This document shows, one piece after another, positions 1 through 8,330 of a stretch of 64,000 nucleotides of DNA. Position 1 is the stretch's first letter; the number at the start of each line of letters is the position of its first letter. The DNA comes from Desulfomonile tiedjei. Its GTDB lineage: Bacteria > Desulfobacterota > Desulfomonilia > Desulfomonilales > Desulfomonilaceae. The position numbers and the translations under genes were made by a program. The stretch is taken from assembly GCA_016212925.1 (NCBI GenBank), contig JACRDF010000006.1, positions 179,897 through 243,896 on the forward strand. The letters are read 5' to 3'. The notes under the pieces were generated by a model. That model ran no database searches, was not told where the DNA came from, and worked only from the letters and a program-made list of their open reading frames with translations.

Positions 1-733
1 GTGCTTTAACTCCCCCGGTGATCTCCACTTCGGTGACTCTGGCTCCATTGCCTATGGGCCAGCGGGCTCTCACTTCAAAGCTGGTGGATAAACCGCAATA
101 GCCGGTGGGATTGTACGCCGCGTGAACTCCCATGGTGACGGGGAGAGTAGACTTGAGAAAGCCGCTTGTCCCGTTGGGGAGCGCAAAGCTGAAATTGGGA
201 TCGGGTCTGTTCAAGTCGAAATTAAGCCCCAGCCGGAATCCTTTGTTGCACAGGACGTCCACATCCGCACCGTATCTAACGTCCGGCCAATTGAAGAACC
301 CGTAGGTCCCCCTCACCGCGCTGATGTTGGCTTCATAGTGGATCCTGCCTGAAAAACGGCTGAACTGGAAGCGCGCCATACTCTCAAGAATTAGACCGCG
401 CTCGTTGAAATTCAGGTCCCGTTTCAGGTCTAAGGAAATTCCCTGGACAGGGTCTTTGTACTCCGCGCTGGTCAAAGTCTGCCAAATCGGACGAATCCTG
501 GCCTCTCCGCTGAAACAGAAAGGACTTACCATCGGCGCGGCCGGATTGGCTATGCCCGGCTGATCCTGATCGACGGGCTTGCTCAGGAAAGGACTGCGGG
601 CGAAGAGGTTGGCTATTGGGTCTGGGAGCAGGCCACAGCCTTGAGCGTGGACAGGGGTGTTGAAACATGCCAGGAGCGTGGCGGCAAGCAGGGCCGGCAT
701 CCATATCTTGTGTTTGTTTTTCGGTGGTAGCAT
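1..733 (-). CDS. Secreted, probably outer-membrane beta-barrel protein (3' end outside window)
   Basis: An open frame starts at ATG 733-731 and runs off the left edge without a stop, giving 244 codons here. It begins with a signal peptide: lysine/histidine-rich n-region, a hydrophobic run (PALLAATLLACF-like), then a cut near VHA-QG at about residue 33. The mature part alternates polar and aromatic or hydrophobic residues (for example RWPIGNGARV, RFSGRIHYEANI), as in beta-strands of outer-membrane barrels. It resembles LptD/OmpA-like barrel segments only in this general pattern, and I do not recognise the family. The upstream region (750-810) is AT-rich and could hold the promoter. Confidence 0.6.
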   Translation of the reverse strand, partial: MLPPKNKHKIWMPALLAATLLACFNTPVHAQGCGLLPDPIANLFARSPFLSKPVDQDQPGIANPAAPMVSPFCFSGEARIRPIWQTLTSAEYKDPVQGISLDLKRDLNFNERGLILESMARFQFSRFSGRIHYEANISAVRGTYGFFNWPDVRYGADVDVLCNKGFRLGLNFDLNRPDPNFSFALPNGTSGFLKSTLPVTMGVHAAYNPTGYCGLSTSFEVRARWPIGNGARVTEVEITGGVKA

Positions 734-1207
734 AGGGGAGCGGTCTTAATTGCTGTAGTTATACTTTAATACTTGGGGGTATACTACTATAAATAAGAAT
801 TAATTACAACTCATTTCCTAAGGCGAGGACATGGTTCTGCGCTGGGTGGTCCGGAAGCCACCGCCTCCCAGTTCCGGAGATACAGAAGGTGATAGCCTAT
901 GGATCGGGGATTTTATTCAACGCCGTTGCTGAAGCGTGTCACAGACAACACACCTCTTGTCACTTCGCGACCCGCTGGTGGGACCGTCCCGCGCAGAACG
1001 CGGGATTGCCGGTCATCCCAATAGACAGACTGGAAGGCTGTCCCACCACACCTCCAGGCCACCCGGAGAGCGATGATCGCCATCCCGGTAACACGATTTG
1101 ACCTCTAGATGGAGTTTTGAAACGGATTCATGGAGTCCGGCTCTTCGAGCAATCGGCCTGCTATGCCGGAGTCTCTCGTGCTTCTTGATGGGCCTTGAAG
1201 GAGTGGT
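734..1207. other. Intergenic region with a short inverted repeat
   Basis: 474 bases with no convincing gene. Bases 760-810 are AT-rich and lie just upstream of the leftward secreted-protein gene. A GGTGGGAC / GTCCCACC inverted repeat (about 975-982 and 1039-1046) flanks two short GC-rich palindromes. A 70-codon frame at 889-1101 crosses these repeats and has no ribosome site or protein-like composition. Confidence 0.4.
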
Positions 1208-1597
1208 TCAAATTCTTCCGAAGTCGTCCTCGATGCGGACTATGTCATTCTCGCCGAAGTATTCTCCCATTTGAACTTCAATAAATACCAGCAATTCGTC
1301 GCCAGGATTGAACACGCGATGGACCGCGCCAAGCGGGATGTCAATTGACTCGCCCGGACTCATGGCGATTTCTTCCGAGTCGCGGGTGACGAGCGCCGAC
1401 CCGCTTATGACCGTCCAATGCTCCCATCGCCGCTGATGACGCTGAAGGCTGAGCCTTTTCCCCGGATACACCACGATGCGCTTAACCTTGTGGTCCGGAA
1501 GCTCCGACAGCACTTCATAGTAGCCCCACGGGCGATGATCCTCTCTCTCTGTCTCCTGTAACACCTGATCGCCAGTCTTCATGTAATCGTCCACCAT
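1208..1597 (-). CDS. Mannose-6-phosphate isomerase, type II cupin domain, stand-alone
   Basis: A 129-residue protein matching the C-terminal phosphomannose isomerase half of bifunctional ManC/AlgA enzymes. This cupin domain interconverts fructose-6-P and mannose-6-P. Visible features are the RPWGYYEVL entry motif, the PGKRLSLQRHQRRWEHW metal-binding cupin motif (His-x-His-type plus Glu), and the second cupin motif around IPLGAVHRVFNPG. The usual bifunctional protein is about 470-480 residues; here the isomerase is its own gene, divergent from the guanylyltransferase gene that starts 475 bases away. The two should act in series toward GDP-mannose. The family call is firm; the exact substrate is inferred from family and context. 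Confidence 0.88.
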   Translation of the reverse strand: MVDDYMKTGDQVLQETEREDHRPWGYYEVLSELPDHKVKRIVVYPGKRLSLQRHQRRWEHWTVISGSALVTRDSEEIAMSPGESIDIPLGAVHRVFNPGDELLVFIEVQMGEYFGENDIVRIEDDFGRI

Positions 1598-2072
1598 GTG
1601 TTGCTGAGAAAAACGCTCTTCACCGGGACCACAATGTCCTGCGTATCGGCTCGCCGCCCCCTCACCAGGACACGCCTTCCAGGGTCTCGGCCGGCTTCAC
1701 AACCTCGACCAACGCGCCGGCTTCGAAGGCGCTTGGCCCATACAAACGATCACTCCCCGTAGTATAGACGAACTCGGCCTCGTTGCACAATCCATCGTTG
1801 GAACTCGGCTAAACGACGGCTGACTCCGAGAGTTAAGGAAAGAAATGTGGTACAATGCTGGGCGAACGAACGGGGCACTGGAATTAGGCGGCAACTTGGG
1901 GCAAGATGTCCTGAAAGCTGTAATCCGGCGCTAAAGAGGACGAGTATGCGACAAAGGCCCACTTGACGGCTTGTTTGGCAAGAGGGCTCTCGCTCCGGGG
2001 AATCAGCGGTACCGGAACCGGGCAAGTGATGCCTGACGCAGGCCCACAACACTTGTTGGAGAGGATGATTCT
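1598..2072. other. Divergent intergenic region upstream of manC
   Basis: 475 bases between the divergent isomerase and guanylyltransferase genes. A possible extended -10 (TGG TACAAT, hexamer at 1851-1856) faces manC but has no good -35. Short frames on the minus strand here are not protein-like. Nothing else is recognisable. Confidence 0.35.
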
Positions 2073-3146
2073 ATGCTTTACGCGGTAATCATGGCTGGGG
2101 GGAGCGGTACCCGCTTCTGGCCACAAAGTCGGCAAAGCAGGCCCAAGCAACTTCTCAAGATTGCCGGCGACAAAACCATGATCAGAGCAACCGTAGAAAG
2201 AGTGTTGGATGAAATTTCGTTTGAAAGGATCATGGTGGTCACATCCGAATCTTATGCTCAGGAGATCAGTGGTGAACTTCCGGAACTGAGCAGCGACATG
2301 CTGGTATGTGAACCTCAGGGGAGGAATACCGCGCCGTGCATTGCTCTGGCCGCATACAAGCTCTTGAAGAAAGATCCGGAGGCTGTAATGGCCGTCTTGC
2401 CTGCCGACCACGTGATCGCGGACGAGCAAGCGTTCCGGAAAGCGCTCAAAGCCGCCGCTGAAGTGGCAAGCTCTGGGGATTATCTCATAACTTTCGGTAT
2501 CGTTCCCAATAAGCCGGAGACAGGCTACGGATACATAGAGCTTGGTGAAAGAGCCACGGAGCAGGCTCAAGCTCCCGCGTTCAAAGTCAAACGATTCGTG
2601 GAAAAGCCCGACCAACAGCGCGCCGAAGAGTATATCAAGGCCGGCACCTTCCTGTGGAACAGTGGCATGTTTGTCTGGAAGGCATCAGTAATAATTGAGA
2701 ATTTCGAGAAACATCTTCCTGGTGTGAGCGAGGCCATCGCCCGTATTTCATCCGCTTTTGGCACAGAAGAGGAAGGCAAAGCCATTGCCGAAGTCTACAA
2801 CTCTATCGAAGGGGTCTCCATTGACTACGGAATAATGGAGAAGGCGGCCAATGTTTTGGTCATTCCTATTGACGTGGGATGGAACGATGTGGGGAGTTGG
2901 GCGTCGTTGCACGAGGTTTGGGCGAACGACCACGACGGGAACATCATTTTCGGCGAACTGATAGCGCTTGCGGCCTCCGGCTGCGTGGTTTCATCCCCGC
3001 ATAAGCTCACGGCGCTGATCGGTGTCGAGGACCTGGTGGTAGTGGATACGCCCGACGCGTTGCTGGTTTGTCGAAAGGACAAGGCCCAAGACGTGAGGAA
3101 GCTCCAGGAGTTGCTGAAGGAAAAAGGTTACACGAATCTTCTTTAG
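2073..3146 (+). CDS. manC: Mannose-1-phosphate guanylyltransferase
   Basis: A 357-residue nucleotidyltransferase that makes GDP-mannose from GTP and mannose-1-phosphate in the cytoplasm. The N-terminus carries the signature IMAGGSGTRFWPQSR followed by RPKQLLKI (nucleotide-binding loop and catalytic Arg/Lys). It continues with the LPADHVI metal/nucleotide motif near residue 110, FVEKPD near 177 and WNSGMFVW near 195. The length equals the monofunctional GMP-PP class, with no C-terminal isomerase domain. GAGAGGA precedes ATG 2073 at good spacing. The diadenylate cyclase gene follows 43 bases downstream on the same strand and may be co-transcribed. GDP-mannose would feed glycan synthesis. Confidence 0.93.
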   Translation: MLYAVIMAGGSGTRFWPQSRQSRPKQLLKIAGDKTMIRATVERVLDEISFERIMVVTSESYAQEISGELPELSSDMLVCEPQGRNTAPCIALAAYKLLKKDPEAVMAVLPADHVIADEQAFRKALKAAAEVASSGDYLITFGIVPNKPETGYGYIELGERATEQAQAPAFKVKRFVEKPDQQRAEEYIKAGTFLWNSGMFVWKASVIIENFEKHLPGVSEAIARISSAFGTEEEGKAIAEVYNSIEGVSIDYGIMEKAANVLVIPIDVGWNDVGSWASLHEVWANDHDGNIIFGELIALAASGCVVSSPHKLTALIGVEDLVVVDTPDALLVCRKDKAQDVRKLQELLKEKGYTNLL

Positions 3147-3189
3147 AAGTGGTTGCCGATTAGATCTCATTCAGAGGTAGATAACACCG

Positions 3190-3789
3190 ATGCCCCACAC
3201 CGCAGATACCAGAGCGCTCCTGAGCAACGTATGCTCACAAAAGCGCGGGGTCAACCTCAAGACCCTGGAAGAAGTAATAGTTCTGGCGGTTGAGATCGCC
3301 AGAGAGGGTAGGGAGGGCAGACGAATCGGCACCATGTTTGTGGTGTCGGACTCGGCCCAAGTATTGAAGCGTTCCAAGAATTTGATTTTGGACCCTGTTT
3401 TAGGCCATCCGGACGAACTCAAAAAGCTGGACAACCACAACATGCGCGAGACCTTAAAGGAGCTGGCCCAACTGGACGGAGCGTTCGTGGTTTCCGACAA
3501 TGGGATAGTAGTTTCGGCTTGCCGTCATTTGGACGCTTCTTCTCAAGGGGTTGATCTGCCCCTGGGGCTGGGCAGTCGCCACTTGGCTGCGGCCTCGATT
3601 ACCAGGGCTACTAAGGCGGTGGCGGTGGTTGTCTCGGAGAGTTCTGTGGTGAGAATCTTTGATGACGGCGAGATCGTTTCAGAGATCATCCCTGAACTCT
3701 GGCTGTTGAGCCGGCACGGGGTCCATCTGGAGGGGCCTTATTCCGCGCAGTCGGGAGAGAACCTTACCGTAGTCTGCAAAGCGGACTGA
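3190..3789 (+). CDS. Diadenylate cyclase (DisA_N domain), c-di-AMP synthase
   Basis: A 199-residue soluble protein with a DAC domain, which condenses two ATP to cyclic di-AMP. The two diagnostic motifs are present: DGA (in LDGAFVVSDNG, about residue 97) and RH (GSRHLAAASI, about residue 137; consensus GTRHRxA). It lacks the membrane segments of CdaA and the C-terminal DNA-binding part of DisA, so it is a compact cytoplasmic version with about 70 residues ahead of the catalytic core. A GAGG ribosome site precedes ATG 3190. It lies 43 bases after manC and just before the MntA/HepT pair. I expect activity because both motifs are intact. Confidence 0.85.
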   Translation: MPHTADTRALLSNVCSQKRGVNLKTLEEVIVLAVEIAREGREGRRIGTMFVVSDSAQVLKRSKNLILDPVLGHPDELKKLDNHNMRETLKELAQLDGAFVVSDNGIVVSACRHLDASSQGVDLPLGLGSRHLAAASITRATKAVAVVVSESSVVRIFDDGEIVSEIIPELWLLSRHGVHLEGPYSAQSGENLTVVCKAD

Positions 3790-3832
3790 AATGGCCACCG
3801 TGTGGCGCGCGCAATAGAGACAGGAAAAGCTC

Positions 3833-4132
3833 ATGCCGGGAAATCGCGAAGAAATTCTTAAAAAGCTTGAGGAAAATGCGGAGACCATACGTGGTTTCGG
3901 AGTCCGCCGTTTGGGGATCTTTGGGTCTCATGCGCGAGGCGACCAAAAGCCGAGCAGCGACATTGACTTCCTCGTGGAATTCAGTGAAGCGACCTTCGAC
4001 AATTACTTTGATTTGAAATTCTTCCTGGAAGACCTATTCGGTTGCCCGGCGGATCTGGTTATAGCGGATGTGATCAAGCCCAGGATACGTCCGTACATTC
4101 TGCAGGAGGCCGTATATGTCACGGGATTCTAA
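3833..4132 (+). CDS. mntA: MntA-type minimal nucleotidyltransferase (antitoxin)
   Basis: A 99-residue nucleotidyltransferase. The active-site pattern is complete: GSHARGDQKPSSDIDFLVEF around residues 30-49, with GS and the Asp-x-Asp metal ligands (DID). In characterised MntA/HepT modules this enzyme AMPylates the HEPN toxin on a tyrosine near its active site to silence it. AGGAAA precedes ATG 3833. The stop overlaps the start of the HEPN gene by 17 bases, the tight coupling typical of these pairs. Confidence 0.9.
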   Translation: MPGNREEILKKLEENAETIRGFGVRRLGIFGSHARGDQKPSSDIDFLVEFSEATFDNYFDLKFFLEDLFGCPADLVIADVIKPRIRPYILQEAVYVTGF

Positions 4133-4463
4133 GTTGTATCTCGCGGATATTCTGGAATCGTGCGAAAAAATCAAAACCTATACCTCAGGATTGTCACTTG
4201 ATCAGTTTAGCGCTGACACAAAGACCTTGGACGCAGTAATCCGCAATCTCGAGATCATCGGCGAGGCTTCAAGGCATGTACCCGAAGAGCTGCGTGCCCG
4301 TTGCGCGGGGGTGGAGTGGAGAAAAATTACTGCCATGCGTAACATGCTTATTCACGAATATTTCGGCGTCAAGATAGAGATCATTTGGGACGCGATCCAA
4401 AACAAGCTGCCGGTTCTTGAAACCCAGATACAGGAAATCTTGAGACAAGAAGGACAGAAGTAG
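4116..4463 (+). CDS. hepT: HepT-type HEPN ribonuclease toxin (DUF86)
   Basis: A 115-residue all-helical HEPN protein. The catalytic Rx4HxY motif is intact in MRNMLIHEYF (about residues 71-80), so both the RNase residues and the tyrosine modified by MntA are present. The N-terminal DILESCEKIKTYTSG and central RNLEIIGEASRHVPEE blocks are typical of DUF86. A strong AGGAGG lies just ahead of ATG 4116, inside the end of mntA. The pair is a complete type VII toxin-antitoxin module; its target RNA in this organism cannot be read from sequence. Confidence 0.9.
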   Translation: MSRDSKLYLADILESCEKIKTYTSGLSLDQFSADTKTLDAVIRNLEIIGEASRHVPEELRARCAGVEWRKITAMRNMLIHEYFGVKIEIIWDAIQNKLPVLETQIQEILRQEGQK

Positions 4464-4561
4464 CAAGACCAAAGATGGTTCCACGATCTCGCGTGTGCCC
4501 TTTTTGGCGGCACGGTGAGTTTCAGAGCTGGAGATCATCGGAAGCGCGTGGATTTTTGTCA

Positions 4562-5740
4562 ATGACTTCGTTGCAAGAAAATAAATTCAATCTCAAAATC
4601 CTACTGATCCTATCTTTGGGTCATCTGGTAACTGACATCTATCAAGGCTCGCTGCCCGCCCTGCTTCCGCTCCTGAAAGAAAAACTGTTGCTGTCTTACA
4701 CGATGACCGGCGTCATAATGATGGCAGCGAACCTCACCTCTTCGGTAGTGCAGCCGGTGTTCGGCTACCTGTCTGACAAGAAAGAGAAGATCTTCCTGCT
4801 GCCTCTGGGATGTCTGTGTGCAGGCATAGGTTTTTCTTTGGTTGGCCTTCCTGACGAGTACGCCATTGTCCTGGCTTTGGTAATGGTGAGCGGGCTGGGC
4901 GTGGCTGCGTTCCATCCGGAAGGGTACAAAACCGCGCGTTTCTTCACCGGCGACAAGATGGCAACCGGGATGTCGGTGTTCTCGGTGGGAGGCAATTTGG
5001 GCTTCGCGGTGGGACCGATAATCTCACTGGCCATTGTCACGCGTCTGGGGTTCGATTACTTACCCGCGATGATTGTCCTCTCGCTGGTATTTGTGGCTCT
5101 CGTGTCCTACGCATGGGGTTCCGTGGCGTCGCCGAAGCAAGGCACCCTGGAAAAAGCAATGAGCAGCGAGGGGGCCACAAGAGGAGTGTACCTGTCGTTG
5201 TTCCTGATTATCGCCACCGTGATCATGAGATCCTGGACCCAAATTGGGTTGATGACCTATATTCCTTTCTATTATATCGACGTACTGAAAGGGGACCCGC
5301 TGTACGCCGCTCAACTCGTTTCAGTGTTTCTCATCGGAGGCGTGGTAGGAACCATCGGAGGCTCCATCATAGCCGACAGAGTAGGCCACAAACGTTACCT
5401 GATCGCGTCTCTGCTCTTGGCCACGGTGCTGTTTCCTCTGATCTTCATCACGGAAGGATTGATGTTGTTTGTAGCCCTCGGCGTAGTGGGCATGGTGCTG
5501 ATTTCCAGCTTCACCGTTACCATCGTTATGGCGCAAGAACTGCTTCCGAGGAACCTCGGCATTGCTTCAGGGCTCATGGTCGGCTTTGCCATTGGCACCG
5601 GCGGGATTGGTGTAACCATTCTCGGTGTAATTGCGGACCATTACGGTGTGCCAGTGGCGTTGAAGTCAATTTGGCTCTTGCCCCTGGCTGGCCTGCTCCT
5701 GAGCCTGCCGATCAGGTACCGGACGCCGCGGCGCAGCTAG
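4562..5740 (+). CDS. MFS exporter of the fosmidomycin-resistance (Fsr) type
   Basis: A 392-residue inner-membrane major facilitator with about 12 hydrophobic segments. Family marks are the opening LSLGHLVTDIYQGSLPALLP, the VFGYLSDKKEK loop after helix 2 (MFS motif A position) and the HPEGYKTA stretch after helix 4, which is characteristic of Fsr proteins. I chose ATG 4562 (MTSLQENKFNLK) because the 29 codons from ATG 4475 look non-coding and would not precede helix 1 in known relatives; neither start has a strong ribosome site. It follows the toxin-antitoxin pair by about 100 bases. The true substrate is unknown. Confidence 0.85.
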   Translation: MTSLQENKFNLKILLILSLGHLVTDIYQGSLPALLPLLKEKLLLSYTMTGVIMMAANLTSSVVQPVFGYLSDKKEKIFLLPLGCLCAGIGFSLVGLPDEYAIVLALVMVSGLGVAAFHPEGYKTARFFTGDKMATGMSVFSVGGNLGFAVGPIISLAIVTRLGFDYLPAMIVLSLVFVALVSYAWGSVASPKQGTLEKAMSSEGATRGVYLSLFLIIATVIMRSWTQIGLMTYIPFYYIDVLKGDPLYAAQLVSVFLIGGVVGTIGGSIIADRVGHKRYLIASLLLATVLFPLIFITEGLMLFVALGVVGMVLISSFTVTIVMAQELLPRNLGIASGLMVGFAIGTGGIGVTILGVIADHYGVPVALKSIWLLPLAGLLLSLPIRYRTPRRS

Positions 5741-6184
5741 GTTCGTCGTGAGAGAAACCAAACCGCTCCGTGTTCAAAAACAGGCCAGACCGGATAAAAA
5801 ATTGGCTCGATTCGCGCAACCATTGTCATGCTCAAGTGTCTTATTCACTGAAGGCGTAGGACCGGGAGAAAGGTTAACCCCATTATGGGGTGGTCGGTGT
5901 GACGGACTTTGGTTTTCATGAATTCGGCGTCACGCCGACACAAGGCGTTGAGAAGTCTTCCATAACCCTACGCCTTTCTTACTTCCCGCTGAAACATTGA
6001 AACCTATAGCCCAAAAATATTCGGCCATGTGAGGAATACTTCACATAGTGGCCGAATAATAAATCTCCTTACAGCTGGCTCAGAATCACGATTTTCCGAT
6101 TGCCGCCGACAACTCCATTGTGATACCGTTCAAGGAAAGTACCCCCTCAGTTCGAAGCAGTGTTTCATTTTTTCGGAGGTGGCC
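5741..6184. other. Intergenic region with two inverted repeats
   Basis: No gene seen. A long hairpin sits at about 6021-6058: ATTCGGCCA and TGTGA pair with TCACA and TGGCCGAAT around an 8-base loop, with a TAG bulge. A wider pair, AAGGCGTAGG (about 5849) and CCTACGCCTT (about 5968), brackets the middle of the gap. These could be a terminator for the exporter gene or a leader element for the next gene; there is no T-run after the hairpin. Confidence 0.4.
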
Positions 6185-6658
6185 ATGAAGAGTCTTGTCC
6201 TGGGTATTATCGTGGCGGGAATAATGGTGGCGCCGGTGTGGGCTGAAACCGTAACGGGTATTATAGATGTGAAAGACTTCGGAAAAGTTCAAAGCAAGTG
6301 GAAATTTCGCTTGGCAGATACCAGCGAGAAGTTTGACAAGGAGTACAGAAAGAGCAAGAGAGTTAGATCTCATGAGAAAACATCGAAACTTGACCGTAGT
6401 GAAGGAACCTTGAAAGTAAAAGGTAGTAGCGCAGAAGTTGGTGAATCGCGGACCGAGAGGGAAAAGCATGTCACGTGGGGAGCGTTCTTTTGGTGTGTGA
6501 ATTCAGAAAAACTACCAAAAGTTAGATTCGCCTACACATATGGAGAGCGAACTGAAGACCTGGCATGGCAGAAAGCTGAGTTTGCATTTCATGCTATGGA
6601 AGGAAGGTGCAACGAAAAGGGAGTTAAAAAACAGGTTCTGTGTAGCGACGATCTCTAG
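6185..6658 (+). CDS. Small secreted protein of unknown function
   Basis: A 157-residue protein starting at ATG 6185, where GGAGG stands 7 bases upstream; the frame is open further up but the ribosome site fixes the start. Residues 1-21 form a signal peptide (MKSLVLGIIVAGIMVAPVWA, cut before ETV). The mature protein is very rich in lysine, arginine and glutamate, with one cysteine pair region near the C-terminus (RCNEKG, QVLCSDDL) and one more Cys in FFWCVNSE. No family recognised. It stands alone between the MFS gene and tRNA-Leu. Confidence 0.6.
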   Translation: MKSLVLGIIVAGIMVAPVWAETVTGIIDVKDFGKVQSKWKFRLADTSEKFDKEYRKSKRVRSHEKTSKLDRSEGTLKVKGSSAEVGESRTEREKHVTWGAFFWCVNSEKLPKVRFAYTYGERTEDLAWQKAEFAFHAMEGRCNEKGVKKQVLCSDDL

Positions 6659-6791
6659 GCGTGTGGTTCACATCTCGAAGGCAGCCAAGTCAGTTGCCCC
6701 CACTAACGGTTTTGAGACGACAAGTCCCGCACTCGTGGTTCTGAAGAAAAAAGCTCACCTTGTATTGGCGAGCTAACTGCCTTGAATCATT

Positions 6792-6878
6792 TGGTGCTCG
6801 GAGCGAGAGTCGAACTCGCATGCCCTTGCGGGCGGCGGATTTTGAGTCCGCTGCGTCTGCCTATTCCGCCATCCGAGC
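6792..6878 (-). tRNA. tRNA-Leu(CAA)
   Basis: An 87-base class II tRNA on the minus strand. The acceptor stem is GCTCGGA with TCCGAGC, discriminator A, and an encoded CCA (plus-strand TGG at 6792-6794). The anticodon stem GCGGA/TCCGC holds the loop CTCAAAA, giving anticodon CAA. The T-arm GCGAGTTCGACTCTCGC and a long variable arm (about GCCCGCAAGGGC) are present. This reads the UUG codon. Confidence 0.95.
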
Positions 6879-6939
6879 GCGTGTCGGTGTTGGAAGATCC
6901 AATGTGTCGGCCGCGAGCGGGCCGACTCATTTCCGCACC

Positions 6940-6968
6940 ACTATAGACCGAACCGCACCAATAATCAA
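6940..6968 (-). promoter_or_regulatory. Probable sigma-70 promoter for tRNA-Leu
   Basis: On the minus strand TTGATT (6968-6963) and TATAGT (6945-6940) are 17 bases apart, about 60 bases upstream of the tRNA 5' end. Spacing and both hexamers fit a housekeeping promoter. Confidence 0.5.
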
Positions 6969-7470
6969 TCCTGAATTTGATCTGCTTGTGAGCATTGAGT
7001 CATGCCGAGGCTTCGACTTCAACGACGAGAGATCTCTCACGTCGAGACCGAGGACAAGGCTGAGTGGGGGCACGGCATTTGGCAGGCCGACACTACCACA
7101 TTGCGGAAGGGGTCAGCGTCCCGAGACTGTCTCAAAACCGAATTCAAACAAGCAACGTGTGATGAATTGGACGGCAGCCGCAGAAGCTGGGTAGCCCGGT
7201 GGCTACTGCCTCCGGGTGCCGCAGGCATGAGAAGTCTGGACCTGTGACTTATAAGCCGACATATCGGCCACCAGACCTCCTGTCGCTGTGCGACCCGGAC
7301 GTAGTAACGTCCGGGCTACCCGGTACGTAACACGATTGCGCGTCGTAGTTTCACTTTAAAACAGTGTCTCCCTGCCGGCCCACGTTATTATTACCTGTTT
7401 GATCGCGCATCGGTATCACAGATTGCCTCCGCACGTGCCGGAAACAGGGCTGTTCCCGGCGACCTTTTTG
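6969..7470. repeat. Intergenic region with GGGTAGCCCGG inverted repeats
   Basis: About 500 bases without a convincing gene. GGGTAGCCCGG (about 7190-7200) is matched in inverse by CCGGGCTACCC (about 7311-7321), with a smaller hairpin GGACGTAGTAACGTCC beside the right arm. This looks like one of the dispersed palindromic elements of the genome. Short frames over this stretch have no ribosome sites. Confidence 0.4.
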
Positions 7471-7499
7471 TTGACAAGTCGAGGGCCGGGACCTAAGAT
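7471..7499 (+). promoter_or_regulatory. Probable sigma-70 promoter for the LOG-family gene
   Basis: TTGACA (7471-7476) and TAAGAT (7494-7499) separated by exactly 17 bases, ending 72 bases before the start codon at 7572. Confidence 0.55.
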
Positions 7500-7571
7500 C
7501 TGCGCAGTCAGTAAGGTCAAGTTGAGTCTAGTAAATTATGATAAGCGGTTATAAAAGATGAGGCAATATAC

Positions 7572-8225
7572 ATGAACGATAGGCAGTACGTAATCGACGA
7601 CTTCAATGTGAAAGAGAGCTGGAGAATATTCCGAATCATCTCGGAATTTGTGGATGGATTCGAGACCTTGTCCGAGATCTATCCGGCGGTGTCCGTGTTC
7701 GGGTCTTCCTCTGTTTCGTCAGAGGATCCGATCTACCAATTGGGGCGTGAAGTGGGACGGTTGCTGGCTCAGTCGGGGTTTTCGGTCGTAACCGGTGGCG
7801 GGCCCGGAGCAATGGAAGCGGCCAATCGTGGAGCAATCGAAGCGAAGGGCAAATCGGTGGGGCTGTGCATACAACTGCCCAAGGAACAGGCAGCGAATCC
7901 GTACACGAACGTAAAGCTTGATTTCCGTTACTTTTTTATTCGGAAGGTGATGTTCGTCAAATATGCTGTTGCCTACATCATCCTCCCCGGTGGCTTTGGA
8001 ACCATGGACGAGCTTTTCGAGGCGTTGACCTTGATTCAAACCCACCGCATCAAACAGTTTCCCGTGATTCTGCTCGGGAAGGACTATTGGAAGGACCTGA
8101 TTTCCTGGATTAAGAAGACCATGGTTGTTAACCACATGATATCTCCAGACGATCTGGACCTGTTTCAAGTCCTCGATGATCCTGCCGCCGCGGTGAGTGC
8201 CATCAAAAGGATTGTGATCCTGTAA
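7572..8225 (+). CDS. LOG family protein (TIGR00730), nucleoside-monophosphate phosphoribohydrolase type
   Basis: A 217-residue Rossmann-like cytoplasmic protein. The LOG signatures are intact: VFGSSSV near residue 42, VTGGGPGAMEAANRGA near 75-90 with the substrate arginine, and PGGFGTMDE near 142-150 with the catalytic glutamate. Family members split the N-glycosidic bond of nucleoside 5'-monophosphates, releasing base and ribose-5-phosphate. The first 35 residues (VKESWRIFRIISEFVDGF) form the helical lead typical of the longer bacterial type. It is preceded by a good promoter and stands as a single gene. Confidence 0.88.
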   Translation: MNDRQYVIDDFNVKESWRIFRIISEFVDGFETLSEIYPAVSVFGSSSVSSEDPIYQLGREVGRLLAQSGFSVVTGGGPGAMEAANRGAIEAKGKSVGLCIQLPKEQAANPYTNVKLDFRYFFIRKVMFVKYAVAYIILPGGFGTMDELFEALTLIQTHRIKQFPVILLGKDYWKDLISWIKKTMVVNHMISPDDLDLFQVLDDPAAAVSAIKRIVIL

Positions 8226-8330
8226 GCGCGTGTCGATACTCACCGAAACTTGTTGGATTGCGACGAAACCTCTTGTCCCACCGCATATATGAAACGGTGA
8301 GCCGAGGTGTCTTGACCAACCGAGAACAAG

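Noticed and set aside
889..1101. 70-codon frame
   Set aside because: It crosses short repeats and has no ribosome site.
1884..2615. 243-codon minus-strand frame
   Set aside because: It lies antiparallel to manC, has no ribosome site and has unnatural composition; manC motifs are certain.
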